Shown: positions 9,014 through 16,871 of the stretch, one piece after another
How the letters are laid out: the number at the start of each line of letters is the position of its first letter
How positions within the stretch are numbered: the first letter of the stretch is position 1
NCBI RefSeq assembly: GCF_014647255.1
Contig: NZ_BMOV01000006.1
Coordinates: 1-64,000, forward strand
Length of the DNA stretch: 64,000 nt
Reading direction: 5' to 3'
From: Iodidimonas muriae
GTDB lineage: Bacteria; Pseudomonadota; Alphaproteobacteria; Sphingomonadales; Rhodothalassiaceae
Made by a program: the position numbers and the translations under genes
The notes under the pieces: generated by a model
Databases searched by the model: none
Told to the model about the DNA's origin: nothing
Seen by the model: only the letters and a program-made list of their open reading frames with translations

Positions 9014-9274
9014 ATGAACGACACCGATCAACATCTCGAAGCGGTGATCGCCCGCGCCGTCGAGCAGGGCGTCGCCCGGGCGCTGGCCGAGATCGGCCTC
9101 GAGAATGGCAAGGCGCGCGAGGACATCCGCGATCTCAGGGCTCTCCTCCACGCCCTGCGTCTCGCGCAGCGCACGGCTTGGCAGACCATGGTGCGGCTCG
9201 TCACCACCGCCGTCTTCGCCCTGCTCTTGGCCGGCCTCGCCTGGAAGCTTCACCTCTTCAATGGAGGCAATTGA
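9014..9274 (+). CDS. Small single-TM protein in lysis cassette (DUF6127-like)
   Basis: This 86-residue protein has a charged helical N-terminus (residues 1-55) and one hydrophobic segment near the C-terminus (about 60-80, VRLVTTAVFALLLAGLAWKL). A good ribosome site (AAGGAGG, about 9000) fixes the start at 9014. The gene lies directly before endolysin and holin genes and overlaps the endolysin start (TGATG at 9272-9276). It resembles small DUF6127-type proteins next to phage lysis genes. It may be an accessory holin or spanin-like protein, but that is inferred only from position and topology. Confidence 0.72.
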   Translation: MNDTDQHLEAVIARAVEQGVARALAEIGLENGKAREDIRDLRALLHALRLAQRTAWQTMVRLVTTAVFALLLAGLAWKLHLFNGGN

Positions 9275-9819
9275 TGGAAAGGATCGAGAAACTGCTCGAC
9301 GAGGTGCTCGCCCGCGAGGGCGGCTATGTCCATCACCCGGCCGACCGCGGCGGGCCGACCAAGTTCGGGATCACGCGGGCGACGCTCTCGGAATGGCTCG
9401 GCCGGCCGGCGAGCATCGACGAGGTGCGTCAGCTCGACGAGGAAACGGCGCGCGAGATTTATACCGCCCGCTATCTCGCCGGCCCGCGCATCGACACGCT
9501 GCCGGACGAGATCGTGGACCAGGTGTTCGACATGGCCGTCAACCACGGCCCGCGGCGCGCCGTGCGCATCCTGCAGGAGATATTGGGGCTTGCCGGCTGG
9601 CGGGTCGATGTCGACGGCACGGTCGGGCCCGAGACGCGCCGGGCTGCGGCCGAGGCACAAGAACAGATGGGTCCGTTCCTCGCCAATGCCATCGCCGACC
9701 AGCGGGCGAACTTCTACCGCCGCCTCGTCGCCGCCGACCCGGCGCAGAGGGTGTTCCTGCGCGGCTGGTTGAAGCGCGCCGAATCCTTCAAACAACCCGT
9801 CGAGGAGTCCGTGGCATGA
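9274..9819 (+). CDS. GH108-type endolysin (N-acetylmuramidase) with peptidoglycan-binding C-terminus
   Basis: This 181-residue lysozyme-like protein belongs to the glycoside hydrolase 108 / secretion activator family, which cuts the glycan strand of peptidoglycan. The catalytic Glu is in the REGGYVHHPADRGG motif (E15), followed by PTKFGIT. The C-terminal half (VDGTVGPETRRAA) is the predicted PG-binding_3 domain. There is no signal peptide, so export should depend on a holin, and the next gene is one. The next start at 9816 overlaps the stop by four bases. Confidence 0.92.
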   Translation: MERIEKLLDEVLAREGGYVHHPADRGGPTKFGITRATLSEWLGRPASIDEVRQLDEETAREIYTARYLAGPRIDTLPDEIVDQVFDMAVNHGPRRAVRILQEILGLAGWRVDVDGTVGPETRRAAAEAQEQMGPFLANAIADQRANFYRRLVAADPAQRVFLRGWLKRAESFKQPVEESVA

Positions 9820-10340
9820 TCGGAAAACTGCTTTCCATGCTCACCGGTGGCGGCGCGCAGCGCCTCGTGGAGACCGTCTTCGGCGACCGTGCCGCCCGCG
9901 ACCGCTACGCCGCCGAGGAGCAGATGGCCGTGCAGACCGGCTTCCAGGCCGAGTTCTCGCACCGCGAGCGCCGCACATGGTGGGACAGCTTTGTGGACGG
10001 CCTCAACCGCCTGCCGCGGCCGCTGATGACCTTCGGCGTCATCGCCCTCTTCGTCTGGGCGGTGATCGACCCGCCGGCCTTTTCGCTTGCCATGCTGGCG
10101 CTCCAGAACGTGCCGGAGATGCTCTGGTACATCATGCTTTCCGTCATCGGCTTCTGGTTCGGCACCAAGATGATCGAGAAAGCCCCGCGCCGCATCGAGG
10201 GGCCGAGCGTCGAGGACGTGAAGCGCGTCCACGACCTCGAGGCCGAGCGGCGCTACCAGGAGGAGATTGCCGACACCTCGAAGCCGCTCTCGAACGCTGC
10301 GATTCTGGAATGGAATAGGCGGAGGAAAGCAACGGAGTGA
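9816..10340 (+). CDS. Holin of the GTA 3TM family
   Basis: This 174-residue membrane protein has a central hydrophobic region with at least two clear segments (about residues 68-90 and 100-122: PRPLMTFGVIALFVWAVI and MLWYIMLSVIGFWFGTKM), preceded by an amphipathic stretch. The charged C-terminus (RRIEGPSVEDVKRVHDLEAERR) is cytoplasmic in type. It matches the GTA_holin_3TM family used to release particles from the cell. It overlaps the endolysin gene by four bases and is the last gene of the phage-like block. Confidence 0.85.
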   Translation: MIGKLLSMLTGGGAQRLVETVFGDRAARDRYAAEEQMAVQTGFQAEFSHRERRTWWDSFVDGLNRLPRPLMTFGVIALFVWAVIDPPAFSLAMLALQNVPEMLWYIMLSVIGFWFGTKMIEKAPRRIEGPSVEDVKRVHDLEAERRYQEEIADTSKPLSNAAILEWNRRRKATE

Positions 10341-10588
10341 CGGTCCAGCTTTCCCGTGAGAGGCATTCGCTTAGCTTTATTTGTCGTCCCTCGGCACTGT
10401 GCCGTGGCTTCAAGTCCACAGCGGGATATCTGTAGGCTGATGCAGGTTGATCAGGGGTTCCCAAATTGCTCCATTTGTGATTCTCTACCTCCGTCGCTTA
10501 ACGGTTGTACCATCGTTGGCGGATCGGTGTGATCGCTACGTCAAGGCGGCGAAGGGGGAGTTCGGCTCAGGGGAATGGGGGAAATCAG
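10341..10588. other. Junction between phage lysis cassette and defence island
   Basis: No convincing gene, tRNA or phage attachment site is seen in these 248 bases. A hairpin-like CGGCACTGTGCCG lies at about 10392-10404. Strand direction stays + across the junction, but gene content changes from phage structural to accessory defence. Confidence 0.5.
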
Positions 10589-11824
10589 TTGGCGACAGCC
10601 GACGAAATCAGGCTTATTCGCTCACAGCTTGGGCTGTTTCCTGATGCCGAAACGCCCGTCAGCCTAGACGAATACCAACAGTTCACCACCAAAACCGACA
10701 AAAACAAGCGGCCGGGTGTCGCCGGATTGGGGTTCGTGCTTCTCGGACTGTTTGGTGAAGTTGGCAGCCTTCTGAGCGAGCTAAAGAAGAAGCAGAGGGA
10801 TAGGGACTCCTATGTCGCCTACCGTGACGCCGTCATCGAGGAGTTCGGAGATGTGCTTTGGTATTTTGCCAATGCGGCCCTCCGTGCGAACCTCTCTCTT
10901 TCCGCGATAGCCAAGCTCGTTCCTGCCGATCTTGCCAACTGGGAATATCACGGGCGCGAGGGGGCATCGACCTTCGTCGATCTCCAGACAACAAAGGCAG
11001 AATTTTCAGGGCCGCGCTCCACAATGCGGGTTGAAAGGCGGCTGCTGGCGCTGGCCGGAAAGGTCGGTCAGCTCATGGAGAATTTCAGCAACAAGAAATT
11101 CAAACTAAATCGGGACGCACTCTCTGCCAATCTCGTAGAAATTTTCCGCGCGCTGATTGCAGCAGCCGATGATGCCGATGTCAGTCTCGAGGAAGCCGCA
11201 TGCCGGAATATCGCGAAAGCGTTCAGCCGCTGGCCCTTAGAACGAAAGTGGGGGGCCCTCTATGACGAAAGTGAGCGCTTTGACGAAGACGAACGCCTGC
11301 CTCGCCGAATCAAAGTGGTGTTCAAGGAGAAGGACGTTGATGGGAAGAAATACGTCTTTCAGCAATGCAACGGTATCAACATCGGCGATCGGTTGACGGA
11401 CAATCGGTTCGAGCCGGATGACTATCGATTCCACGACGTGTTTCACCTCGCATATGCGGCGATCCTCGGCTGGTCCCCGGTTATGCGTGCCCTGTTCAAG
11501 GTCAAGCGCAAGAGCTGTCCTAAGATCGATGAGAATGAGGACGGTGCACGCGCCATCCTGATTGAGGAAGGCGTTTCAACATGGGTTTTCAACCACGGCC
11601 TTCGGAATCATCATTTTCGTAGCATCAAGTCCCTTGACTATTCACTCCTGAAGGCTATCCGCGAACTGGTGAAGGGGTATGAAGTCGAGGACCGTCCACT
11701 CTGGCAATGGGAGCGCGCGATTTTGGAAGGATTTCGTGTGTTCAGAAAATTACAGGAACACCGTGGCGGCACGGTCATTGCCGATTTGAACAAGCACACC
11801 CTCACTTTTAGAGCACCGAAATGA
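10589..11824 (+). CDS. MazG-like nucleotide pyrophosphohydrolase with C-terminal MazG-C-type domain
   Basis: The protein is 411 residues if it starts at the TTG at 10589, which follows a GGGG-rich site. A TTG at 10505 is an alternative that adds 28 basic residues unlike the family. Residues about 45-105 hold the MazG metal-binding helices: EVGSLLSE (57-64) and EEFGDVL (84-90), the E..E / E..D pattern that hydrolyses NTPs to NMP and PPi. A second weaker MazG-like repeat follows (LLALAGKVGQLMENF). The C-terminal half, with YRFHDVFHLAYAAILGWSP and DGARAILIEEGVSTWVF, resembles the MazG-C domain found in predicted nucleotide-modification and conflict systems. It overlaps the next gene by four bases. 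The likely role is nucleotide-pool surveillance or defence, which is inferred. Confidence 0.8.
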   Translation: MATADEIRLIRSQLGLFPDAETPVSLDEYQQFTTKTDKNKRPGVAGLGFVLLGLFGEVGSLLSELKKKQRDRDSYVAYRDAVIEEFGDVLWYFANAALRANLSLSAIAKLVPADLANWEYHGREGASTFVDLQTTKAEFSGPRSTMRVERRLLALAGKVGQLMENFSNKKFKLNRDALSANLVEIFRALIAAADDADVSLEEAACRNIAKAFSRWPLERKWGALYDESERFDEDERLPRRIKVVFKEKDVDGKKYVFQQCNGINIGDRLTDNRFEPDDYRFHDVFHLAYAAILGWSPVMRALFKVKRKSCPKIDENEDGARAILIEEGVSTWVFNHGLRNHHFRSIKSLDYSLLKAIRELVKGYEVEDRPLWQWERAILEGFRVFRKLQEHRGGTVIADLNKHTLTFRAPK

Positions 11825-12513
11825 ATGAGATTGGAAACTCGCCGGTTCTCGCCTTCTTAGAGCACCTATCGTCGTTACGATTCAATAATGCCTTCAATCC
11901 TTATGCCGACACATGCCCGGACTGCGACGAGGGTGACGCACCGGCGACTCGTCGACGCAACCTTGAATTGGTTCTTGAGGCCGCCCTTTCGAAGGGGGTG
12001 GATTCAATCTGGATCGCTCGGGACCTCGGGTATCGAGGCGGGCGCCGGACAGGTCTTGCCTTGACGGACGAGGTACATTTGTCATTTCATGCAGCACTCT
12101 TCGGCACGCCGCCGCTTTTGCGCGCCACCAAAGGGCCTGCGCTCGCTGAGAGGACTGCGACGGTTGTTTGGCGCATGCTTCGAGTGATCGAGCGCCCGAT
12201 CTTTCTGTGGAACGTCTTTCCGCTCCATCCACATGAGCCGGGTGATCCGATGTCGAACCGCAGTCACACCCGGTCGGAACGGGAGGCCTGTCAACCCTTG
12301 TTGGCTTGGCTCTTGGAAAAGCTGAAGCCAAACAATATTGTCGCCATCGGCCGCGATGCGCACGGCGCTCTTCAAAGCATGGGCGTGAAAGCGACCGCGG
12401 TGCGACACCCAAGCTATGGCGGCCAGGCGGAGTTCATCAGTGGGCTCACCACTATTTATGATTTGAACTCTCGCAGTGGTAACGGGCTCCCGCAGCTTCC
12501 TTTATTCCACTGA
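11821..12513 (+). CDS. Uracil-DNA-glycosylase-like protein
   Basis: This 230-residue protein has the UDG superfamily layout: a GLALTDE segment near residue 78, the WNVFPLHPHEPGDP motif (about 130-143) matching the WN.FP motif that follows the active site, and a C-terminal RHPSYGGQAEF block matching the H-P-S motif that contacts DNA. It is translationally coupled to the MazG gene (ATGA at 11821-11824). Known UDGs excise uracil from DNA. Here the partner suggests action on unusual bases in invading DNA or in the nucleotide pool. It converges on the Nmad2 gene with only 22 bases between stops. Confidence 0.75.
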   Translation: MNEIGNSPVLAFLEHLSSLRFNNAFNPYADTCPDCDEGDAPATRRRNLELVLEAALSKGVDSIWIARDLGYRGGRRTGLALTDEVHLSFHAALFGTPPLLRATKGPALAERTATVVWRMLRVIERPIFLWNVFPLHPHEPGDPMSNRSHTRSEREACQPLLAWLLEKLKPNNIVAIGRDAHGALQSMGVKATAVRHPSYGGQAEFISGLTTIYDLNSRSGNGLPQLPLFH

Positions 12514-12535
12514 GAGGGCCTCCATGGCTTCCGCA

Positions 12536-13147
12536 TCAGGGGGACAGCGCCCAGTCAAGTGGAGTCCCGACGTATCCATGCTCGCCCTGAGACCTGATCC
12601 ATTCGATGAACCCCTGAACAAACAGGTCGGGGAAACGGTTCTTGTGCCCTCGACCGGCACATAAATCCGTGCCCCGACTGCCGCGAAAGCGTTCGGGAAT
12701 TTCGGGCCCGCTACCGCCCCAATAGATGTAGTCATCGCTTATGAGAACGCGATCCGTCTGTGTGTCATTAGCAATATTCTTCTGGTTTGCGCACCCGTCC
12801 GCGTAGCTGTGGTGCGAATTTTCCTGGCACCAAGCGCCTAACACTGGATCGCGATGATAGATATTGTCGCCGAAAGCTTGTTTCTTGCTTCCTGCCAAGT
12901 TCGGCCTCTTGAGAAAGAATCGGGGATCGCCCCAGAACTCGTCAAAGGTCATTGTCTCCGTCACGCGCATCGCGAACACCATATGGCCGTGACGACGACG
13001 GGTCTTGGAACCAGTTCCTACCACCCAGTCGCCGATTTGAGCCATGCGTCTGATGATCGGTTTACACGTGGCGAGAGTGCAGAAGCCGTAGAACGGATTC
13101 GGCGCGAAGCCAAAGTCCCGGGCGACTACATACGAGTGCAGCTTCAC
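12536..13147 (-). CDS. Nmad2-type nucleotide-modification-associated protein
   Basis: From the GTG at 13147, preceded by GGAGAT at good spacing, the protein is 203 residues and starts KLHSYVVARDFGFAPNPF. That opening, followed by CTLATCKP and IGDWVVGTGS, is the signature of the Nmad2 domain, predicted by gene-neighbourhood work to be linked to modified nucleotides; its biochemistry is unknown. A longer upstream frame to 13372 overlaps the TIR gene and is rejected. It lies 13 bases after the TIR-B stop, so it should be the last gene of the TIR-TM-TIR-Nmad2 operon. Confidence 0.78.
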   Translation of the reverse strand: MKLHSYVVARDFGFAPNPFYGFCTLATCKPIIRRMAQIGDWVVGTGSKTRRRHGHMVFAMRVTETMTFDEFWGDPRFFLKRPNLAGSKKQAFGDNIYHRDPVLGAWCQENSHHSYADGCANQKNIANDTQTDRVLISDDYIYWGGSGPEIPERFRGSRGTDLCAGRGHKNRFPDLFVQGFIEWIRSQGEHGYVGTPLDWALSP

Positions 13148-13160
13148 GCTTCGATCTCCA

Positions 13161-13634
13161 TCAGCAGCTATAGCGGGTGATTGGTCGGTCCGTCCGCAAA
13201 TCCCCTTCTGGCGTTCTCCAGTCGTTAACATGGCCGGTGATGGCATCGATGATGCGGTCGCTATTCCAGCCGACGACAGCGTCCGCATACTGATCCAGGG
13301 CGTCGGGAACGTCACACTGGGCGGCGCCATGCGCCCAAACGCCGACAATGCGCTTGCCGAGCCTGTGCGCATATTCGATTTCCCAATTGACCCAAGGGCT
13401 GTTGCGGGTCTCCGGGGAAATATAGACGATCATGGTCCCAGCCCACTGAATGCGGGGGGCCAGAATTTGGGATTTGATGTACTCGGGGCTAGTCGCGTTA
13501 TTCGGCTTCTCCGCGTTGATGGAGCCATCCCGTATATTGAAGCCCCTCTTTCCAAGGAGCTCCTTCATTTTCCCGAGGCCATCATCGTCCTCGTGGACGT
13601 GGCTAATGAAGACGTTTCGAGTTTCTTCGGCCAT
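13161..13634 (-). CDS. TIR-B: ThsB-like (DUF1863/MTH538-type) TIR domain protein
   Basis: This 157-residue single-domain protein has VFISHVHED at the N-terminus (first strand of the TIR fold), a MIVYISPET strand, and the SPWVNWEIEYA motif, whose Glu after Trp is the expected catalytic residue of NAD-processing TIRs. This matches ThsB of Thoeris systems, which makes a cyclic or linear ADP-ribose-type signal after phage recognition. The ATG at 13634 follows GAGGA at good spacing, while upstream ATGs at 13649-13652 would add only MMEELL. It is third in a four-gene operon and lies 77 bases after the TM gene. Confidence 0.85.
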   Translation of the reverse strand: MAEETRNVFISHVHEDDDGLGKMKELLGKRGFNIRDGSINAEKPNNATSPEYIKSQILAPRIQWAGTMIVYISPETRNSPWVNWEIEYAHRLGKRIVGVWAHGAAQCDVPDALDQYADAVVGWNSDRIIDAITGHVNDWRTPEGDLRTDRPITRYSC

Positions 13635-13711
13635 GAGAAGTTCCTCCATCATGTTGTCCCCGCCCAATTCGGGCGAAGGTCACGTTGACCGATTACCGAT
13701 CTATCACCCTC

Positions 13712-14371
13712 TCACTCCGTCATGACCAAGCGACGCATGTTTTCTCGATAGCTAATCAGGCGCCGATTGACCTGCTCCATGTCGGCCTTCAACTCATCGT
13801 ACTTTGGGAATTTTTGTTGTATTTCCTGCGGGTCGATCACCAGATCGCCGTCCTTCTTTTCCAATTCGTTCTCGTACCACCGCCGAAAGCGTGCCTGCCA
13901 TGTCGTCAAATGGGGTCGCAGCCCCTCGTTCAGGACTTCTATCGACAGCTTGATGATCTTCTGCGTGCTTTTGTGGCGTACCTTGTTGACCGGGATTGAT
14001 TTCACGAGCTCCCGGGTGACGCCGAAGAAATCGTGCCAGCTGTTGTAGATTTCGGCGATCACGTCATGCTCGAAATCGATGGGCAAGCCGATCTTCCGTG
14101 TGCTGAGTTCCACCCAGATCGCATAGGCGACTTGTCGATCGGTCATATTGGGCTTGAGCCGGAGTTTCCCGGTGCCCGTGCCAATCTCGGCCTGATCGAT
14201 CTCGAATTCCTTCCAGCTCGATCCACCGGAAATCCATCGCCAAATGGCATAGATCGCGACCGGGACCAGAAGCGCACCGACGACCCAGACACTGACTTGG
14301 ATTGCGAGCGACCAATCCGACAGAAATCGGACGGACAAGAGGTCGATATTCGATTGTTCTATGGTGTCCAT
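13712..14371 (-). CDS. One-TM protein of unknown family between two TIR genes (candidate membrane effector)
   Basis: From the ATG at 14371 the protein is 219 residues. One strong membrane segment lies at about residues 18-42 (AIQVSVWVVGALLVPVAIYA). The remaining 170 or so residues form a soluble, helical domain with conserved-looking motifs (NMTDRQVAYAIWVELSTRK, DFEHDVIAEIYNSWHDFFG) and a charged C-terminal helix. I do not recognise the domain. The start is only 4 bases from the stop of TIR-A, so the two genes should be co-translated. Position between two ThsB-like genes suggests a membrane effector or sensor responding to a TIR-made nucleotide, which is inference from Thoeris and CBASS architecture. 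A longer frame to 14533 overlaps TIR-A and is rejected. Confidence 0.7.
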   Translation of the reverse strand: MDTIEQSNIDLLSVRFLSDWSLAIQVSVWVVGALLVPVAIYAIWRWISGGSSWKEFEIDQAEIGTGTGKLRLKPNMTDRQVAYAIWVELSTRKIGLPIDFEHDVIAEIYNSWHDFFGVTRELVKSIPVNKVRHKSTQKIIKLSIEVLNEGLRPHLTTWQARFRRWYENELEKKDGDLVIDPQEIQQKFPKYDELKADMEQVNRRLISYRENMRRLVMTE

Positions 14372-14375
14372 CGGT

Positions 14376-14930
14376 TCACCCACATTGCCGGTTGTAGCCA
14401 AAGCGGTCTCGGGGATTGTCGATCCATCGAGCGTGCGTCCTGCGGTGCTGAAAGGCCTCCTCAATCGCGGCCCACAGCGCATCCGAAGATTGCGGATACG
14501 ACAACCAACGAGCATAGCAGTCATATCCCGCATTCTTCTTTTCGAGACTCAGAAGGTTTGTGTTTAGACGTTCGGGAAATATGCCGTTCTCGGGAAAGGT
14601 CGGTAGTTTGATGGCGAGCAGCCCGTTGGGTAATCCGCCTTGTGGCGCTCGCAGGGACGCCTGGATTTCCCAGTCGACATAGCGCCGTGCCCATGTGCAC
14701 CTGCCGAGCATCACCAAGGTGACGGTGGAGTCCGAGATGTATAGTTCCCGGATGCGCCGCATGACGTAATCGGGATTCGTGCTATCGATGATGTCTTGCG
14801 CCATCGTCTGCCCCAGCCCGCGCGCGATGAAGAGATTTCGACCATGATCGAAGGTATTCAAGAATTGATCAACCCACGCTTGATCAGCATGGTGGTATGA
14901 AATGAAGCACTTTCGGCGAACCAATCTCAT
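14376..14930 (-). CDS. TIR-A: second ThsB-like TIR domain protein
   Basis: This 184-residue protein has [17 protein letters not shown] at the N-terminus, a [13 protein letters not shown] strand, and [13 protein letters not shown], with the same W-E-I motif and putative catalytic Glu as TIR-B. The two TIRs are clearly diverged from each other rather than a recent duplication, because only the TIR landmarks align. It is the first gene of the - strand operon and is divergent from hsdM across 99 bases. Two ThsB-like sensors per locus occur in some Thoeris systems, where each may recognise different phage proteins. No ThsA (SIR2/SLOG or TIR-macro) gene is present. Confidence 0.83.
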   Translation of the reverse strand: MRLVRRKCFISYHHADQAWVDQFLNTFDHGRNLFIARGLGQTMAQDIIDSTNPDYVMRRIRELYISDSTVTLVMLGRCTWARRYVDWEIQASLRAPQGGLPNGLLAIKLPTFPENGIFPERLNTNLLSLEKKNAGYDCYARWLSYPQSSDALWAAIEEAFQHRRTHARWIDNPRDRFGYNRQCG

Positions 14931-15029
14931 CTTTTCCCGTTTCCTCCCGTTCGTCCCGCCTCAATGCGCCGATCTGGGGGCATTCGGATCCGGCTTGACG
15001 ATAAATCAAATATAACAGATATAGCAAAC
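14931..15029. promoter_or_regulatory. Divergent promoter region between TIR operon and type I restriction operon
   Basis: This is the only non-coding stretch between two divergent operons. The part next to hsdM (about 14998-15029) is sharply AT-rich (runs such as ATAAATCAAATATAACAG) within otherwise GC-rich DNA. HsdM itself carries an HTH domain that could bind here. No precise -35/-10 pair was assigned. Confidence 0.45.
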
Positions 15030-16871
15030 ATGACAAAAAGACAGGACATCCCCTCCATCCTTCGCGCCATCCGCGCCAACCTCAACCTGACGCAGGAGCA
15101 GCTCGCCGAGCGGCTCGGCGTGTCGTTCGCGACCGTCAACCGCTGGGAGGGCGGCGCCAACATGCCGCAGAAAGCCGCGCGCGCGACCATCGCCGCTCTT
15201 GCCAACGAGGCTGGCGTCGACATGGAAGAGTCTAGCGCGGATTCGACCGAGGCGGCAGCGAAAGTGACCCGCCGCCGCACCGGCACGCGCTCCGCCACGC
15301 CCTCCACGAAATCCATGGAGCAGATGCTGTGGGATGCGGCCTGCTCGATCCGCGGCGAGAAGGACGCGGCCAAGTTCAAGGACTACCTGCTGCCGCTCCT
15401 CTTCCTCAAGCGCCTGTCAGATGTCTTCGACGACGAGATCGCGCGGCTGGCGGAGGAATATGGCGACCGCGAAACGGCGCTGGAGATCGCGGAGGAGGAC
15501 CACGCTCTCCTGCGCTTCTACCTGCCGCCGGAAGCGCGCTGGGCGGTGATCAGCGGCCGGCAACCCTATGAATGGCCCAGCGACGAACAGGGTCGCCCCA
15601 CGCGCCCGAGGGACATTGGCGAGCACCTGACCAGGGCGGTGCGCGCGGTTGTTCGTCATAACCCGTCCCTGTCCGGTGTCATCGACGTGGTAGACTTCGC
15701 CGCCGAGCGGAACGGCGAGCGAGACATCAATCCGGCCAAGCTGCGCGAGGTGGTCGAGACCTTCTCCGATCCGCGCTATCGCCTCGGCCTCGCCGACGTG
15801 CAGCCTGATTTCCTCGGCCGCGCCTACGAGTATCTGCTGCGGAAGTTCGCGGAAGGCTCGGGCCAGAGCGCCGGGGAGTTCTTCACGCCGACCGAGGTGG
15901 GATTCCTGATGGCGCACATCATGCGCCCGAAGCCCGGCGAAGAATGCCACGACTATGCCTGCGGCTCGGCGGGGCTCCTCGTGAAGCTCCAACTCGTCGC
16001 GCGCGAGCTCGACCCCACCAGCAAGGTTCCCCTCAAGCTCTACGGCCAGGAGCTGACCGCCGAGAGCTACGCCGTCGCCCAGATGAATGCAATCATCCAC
16101 GACATGAGCGTCGAAATGGCGCGCGGCGACACGATGATCAATCCGAAGTTCAAGACGGCGGACAGCAAGATCCGCACCTACGACATTGTCGTCGCCAATC
16201 CGATGTGGAACCAGCCGTTCAACCCGGACATCTTCGCCGATGATCCGTTCGACCGGTTCCGAACGGCTGGCGGCGCCACCACCGGCAAGGGCGATTGGGC
16301 CTGGCTCCAGCACACGCTCGCCTGTCTGAACGATCGCGGCCGGGCAGCGGTGGTGCTCGACACCGGGGCGGTGACGCGCGGCTCAGGGAGCAAGAACGAG
16401 GACAAGGAACGCAACATCCGCAAGTGGTTCGTCGAGCACGATCTGATCGACGGCGTGATTCTGCTGCCCGACAACCTGTTTTACAACACCACGGCCGCCG
16501 GCGTGATCGTGGTGTTGCGCAAATCGAAGCCCGCCGACCGTAAGGGCAAGATCGTGCTGATGAACGCCTCGCGCTGCGTGCAGAAGGGGCGGCCGAAGAA
16601 CTTCATCCCCGAGGAGGACATCCGCCCGCTGGCCGCCGCCTACCTGAAGGGCGAGCCGGTTGACGGCGAGATCGCCGTGATTACCCGCGAGCAGGCGGCA
16701 GAGGCGGATTATAACCTGAGCCCGAGCCGGTGGGTAGGCGAATCCAGCTCTGTGGAAGTCGGCTCGGTAAGTGAGCTGGTCCGCGAACTCGGCAAACTCG
16801 ACAATGAGGCGCATCAGCTTTCGGCCATGATTTCCAAGATGCTAGCGGGGGTCGTCGATGAGCCTGCTTGA
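15030..16871 (+). CDS. hsdM: Type I restriction-modification methyltransferase subunit HsdM with N-terminal XRE-type HTH
   Basis: This 613-residue protein is the adenine methyltransferase of a type I R-M complex. Residues about 8-62 are an XRE/Cro-type HTH ([20 protein letters not shown]) joined by a Ser/Thr/Arg-rich linker to the HsdM core. The core has the N-terminal helical domain (from about 95, [14 protein letters not shown]), the FTPTEV motif (285), the SAM-binding [10 protein letters not shown] (308-317) and a catalytic motif NPMW (390-393) instead of the usual NPPF/Y. The ATG at 15030 is chosen because the HTH begins right after it. An upstream frame to 14964 adds nothing family-like. 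It overlaps hsdS by 14 bases. Confidence 0.93.
   Translation: MTKRQDIPSILRAIRANLNLTQEQLAERLGVSFATVNRWEGGANMPQKAARATIAALANEAGVDMEESSADSTEAAAKVTRRRTGTRSATPSTKSMEQMLWDAACSIRGEKDAAKFKDYLLPLLFLKRLSDVFDDEIARLAEEYGDRETALEIAEEDHALLRFYLPPEARWAVISGRQPYEWPSDEQGRPTRPRDIGEHLTRAVRAVVRHNPSLSGVIDVVDFAAERNGERDINPAKLREVVETFSDPRYRLGLADVQPDFLGRAYEYLLRKFAEGSGQSAGEFFTPTEVGFLMAHIMRPKPGEECHDYACGSAGLLVKLQLVARELDPTSKVPLKLYGQELTAESYAVAQMNAIIHDMSVEMARGDTMINPKFKTADSKIRTYDIVVANPMWNQPFNPDIFADDPFDRFRTAGGATTGKGDWAWLQHTLACLNDRGRAAVVLDTGAVTRGSGSKNEDKERNIRKWFVEHDLIDGVILLPDNLFYNTTAAGVIVVLRKSKPADRKGKIVLMNASRCVQKGRPKNFIPEEDIRPLAAAYLKGEPVDGEIAVITREQAAEADYNLSPSRWVGESSSVEVGSVSELVRELGKLDNEAHQLSAMISKMLAGVVDEPA

Noticed and set aside
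1-10340. Calling the phage-like block a complete gene transfer agent
   Set aside because: Only tail and lysis genes are in the window. Capsid, portal and terminase genes cannot be seen, so prophage and GTA-like element cannot be told apart.
13148-13372. N-terminal extension of the Nmad2 protein
   Set aside because: It overlaps the TIR-B coding region in another frame and has no family similarity. The GTG at 13147 has a good ribosome site.
14372-14533. N-terminal extension of the TM protein
   Set aside because: It overlaps the end of TIR-A, is Arg-rich, and would place residues before the membrane helix that look like antisense translation. The ATG at 14371 fits a coupled operon.
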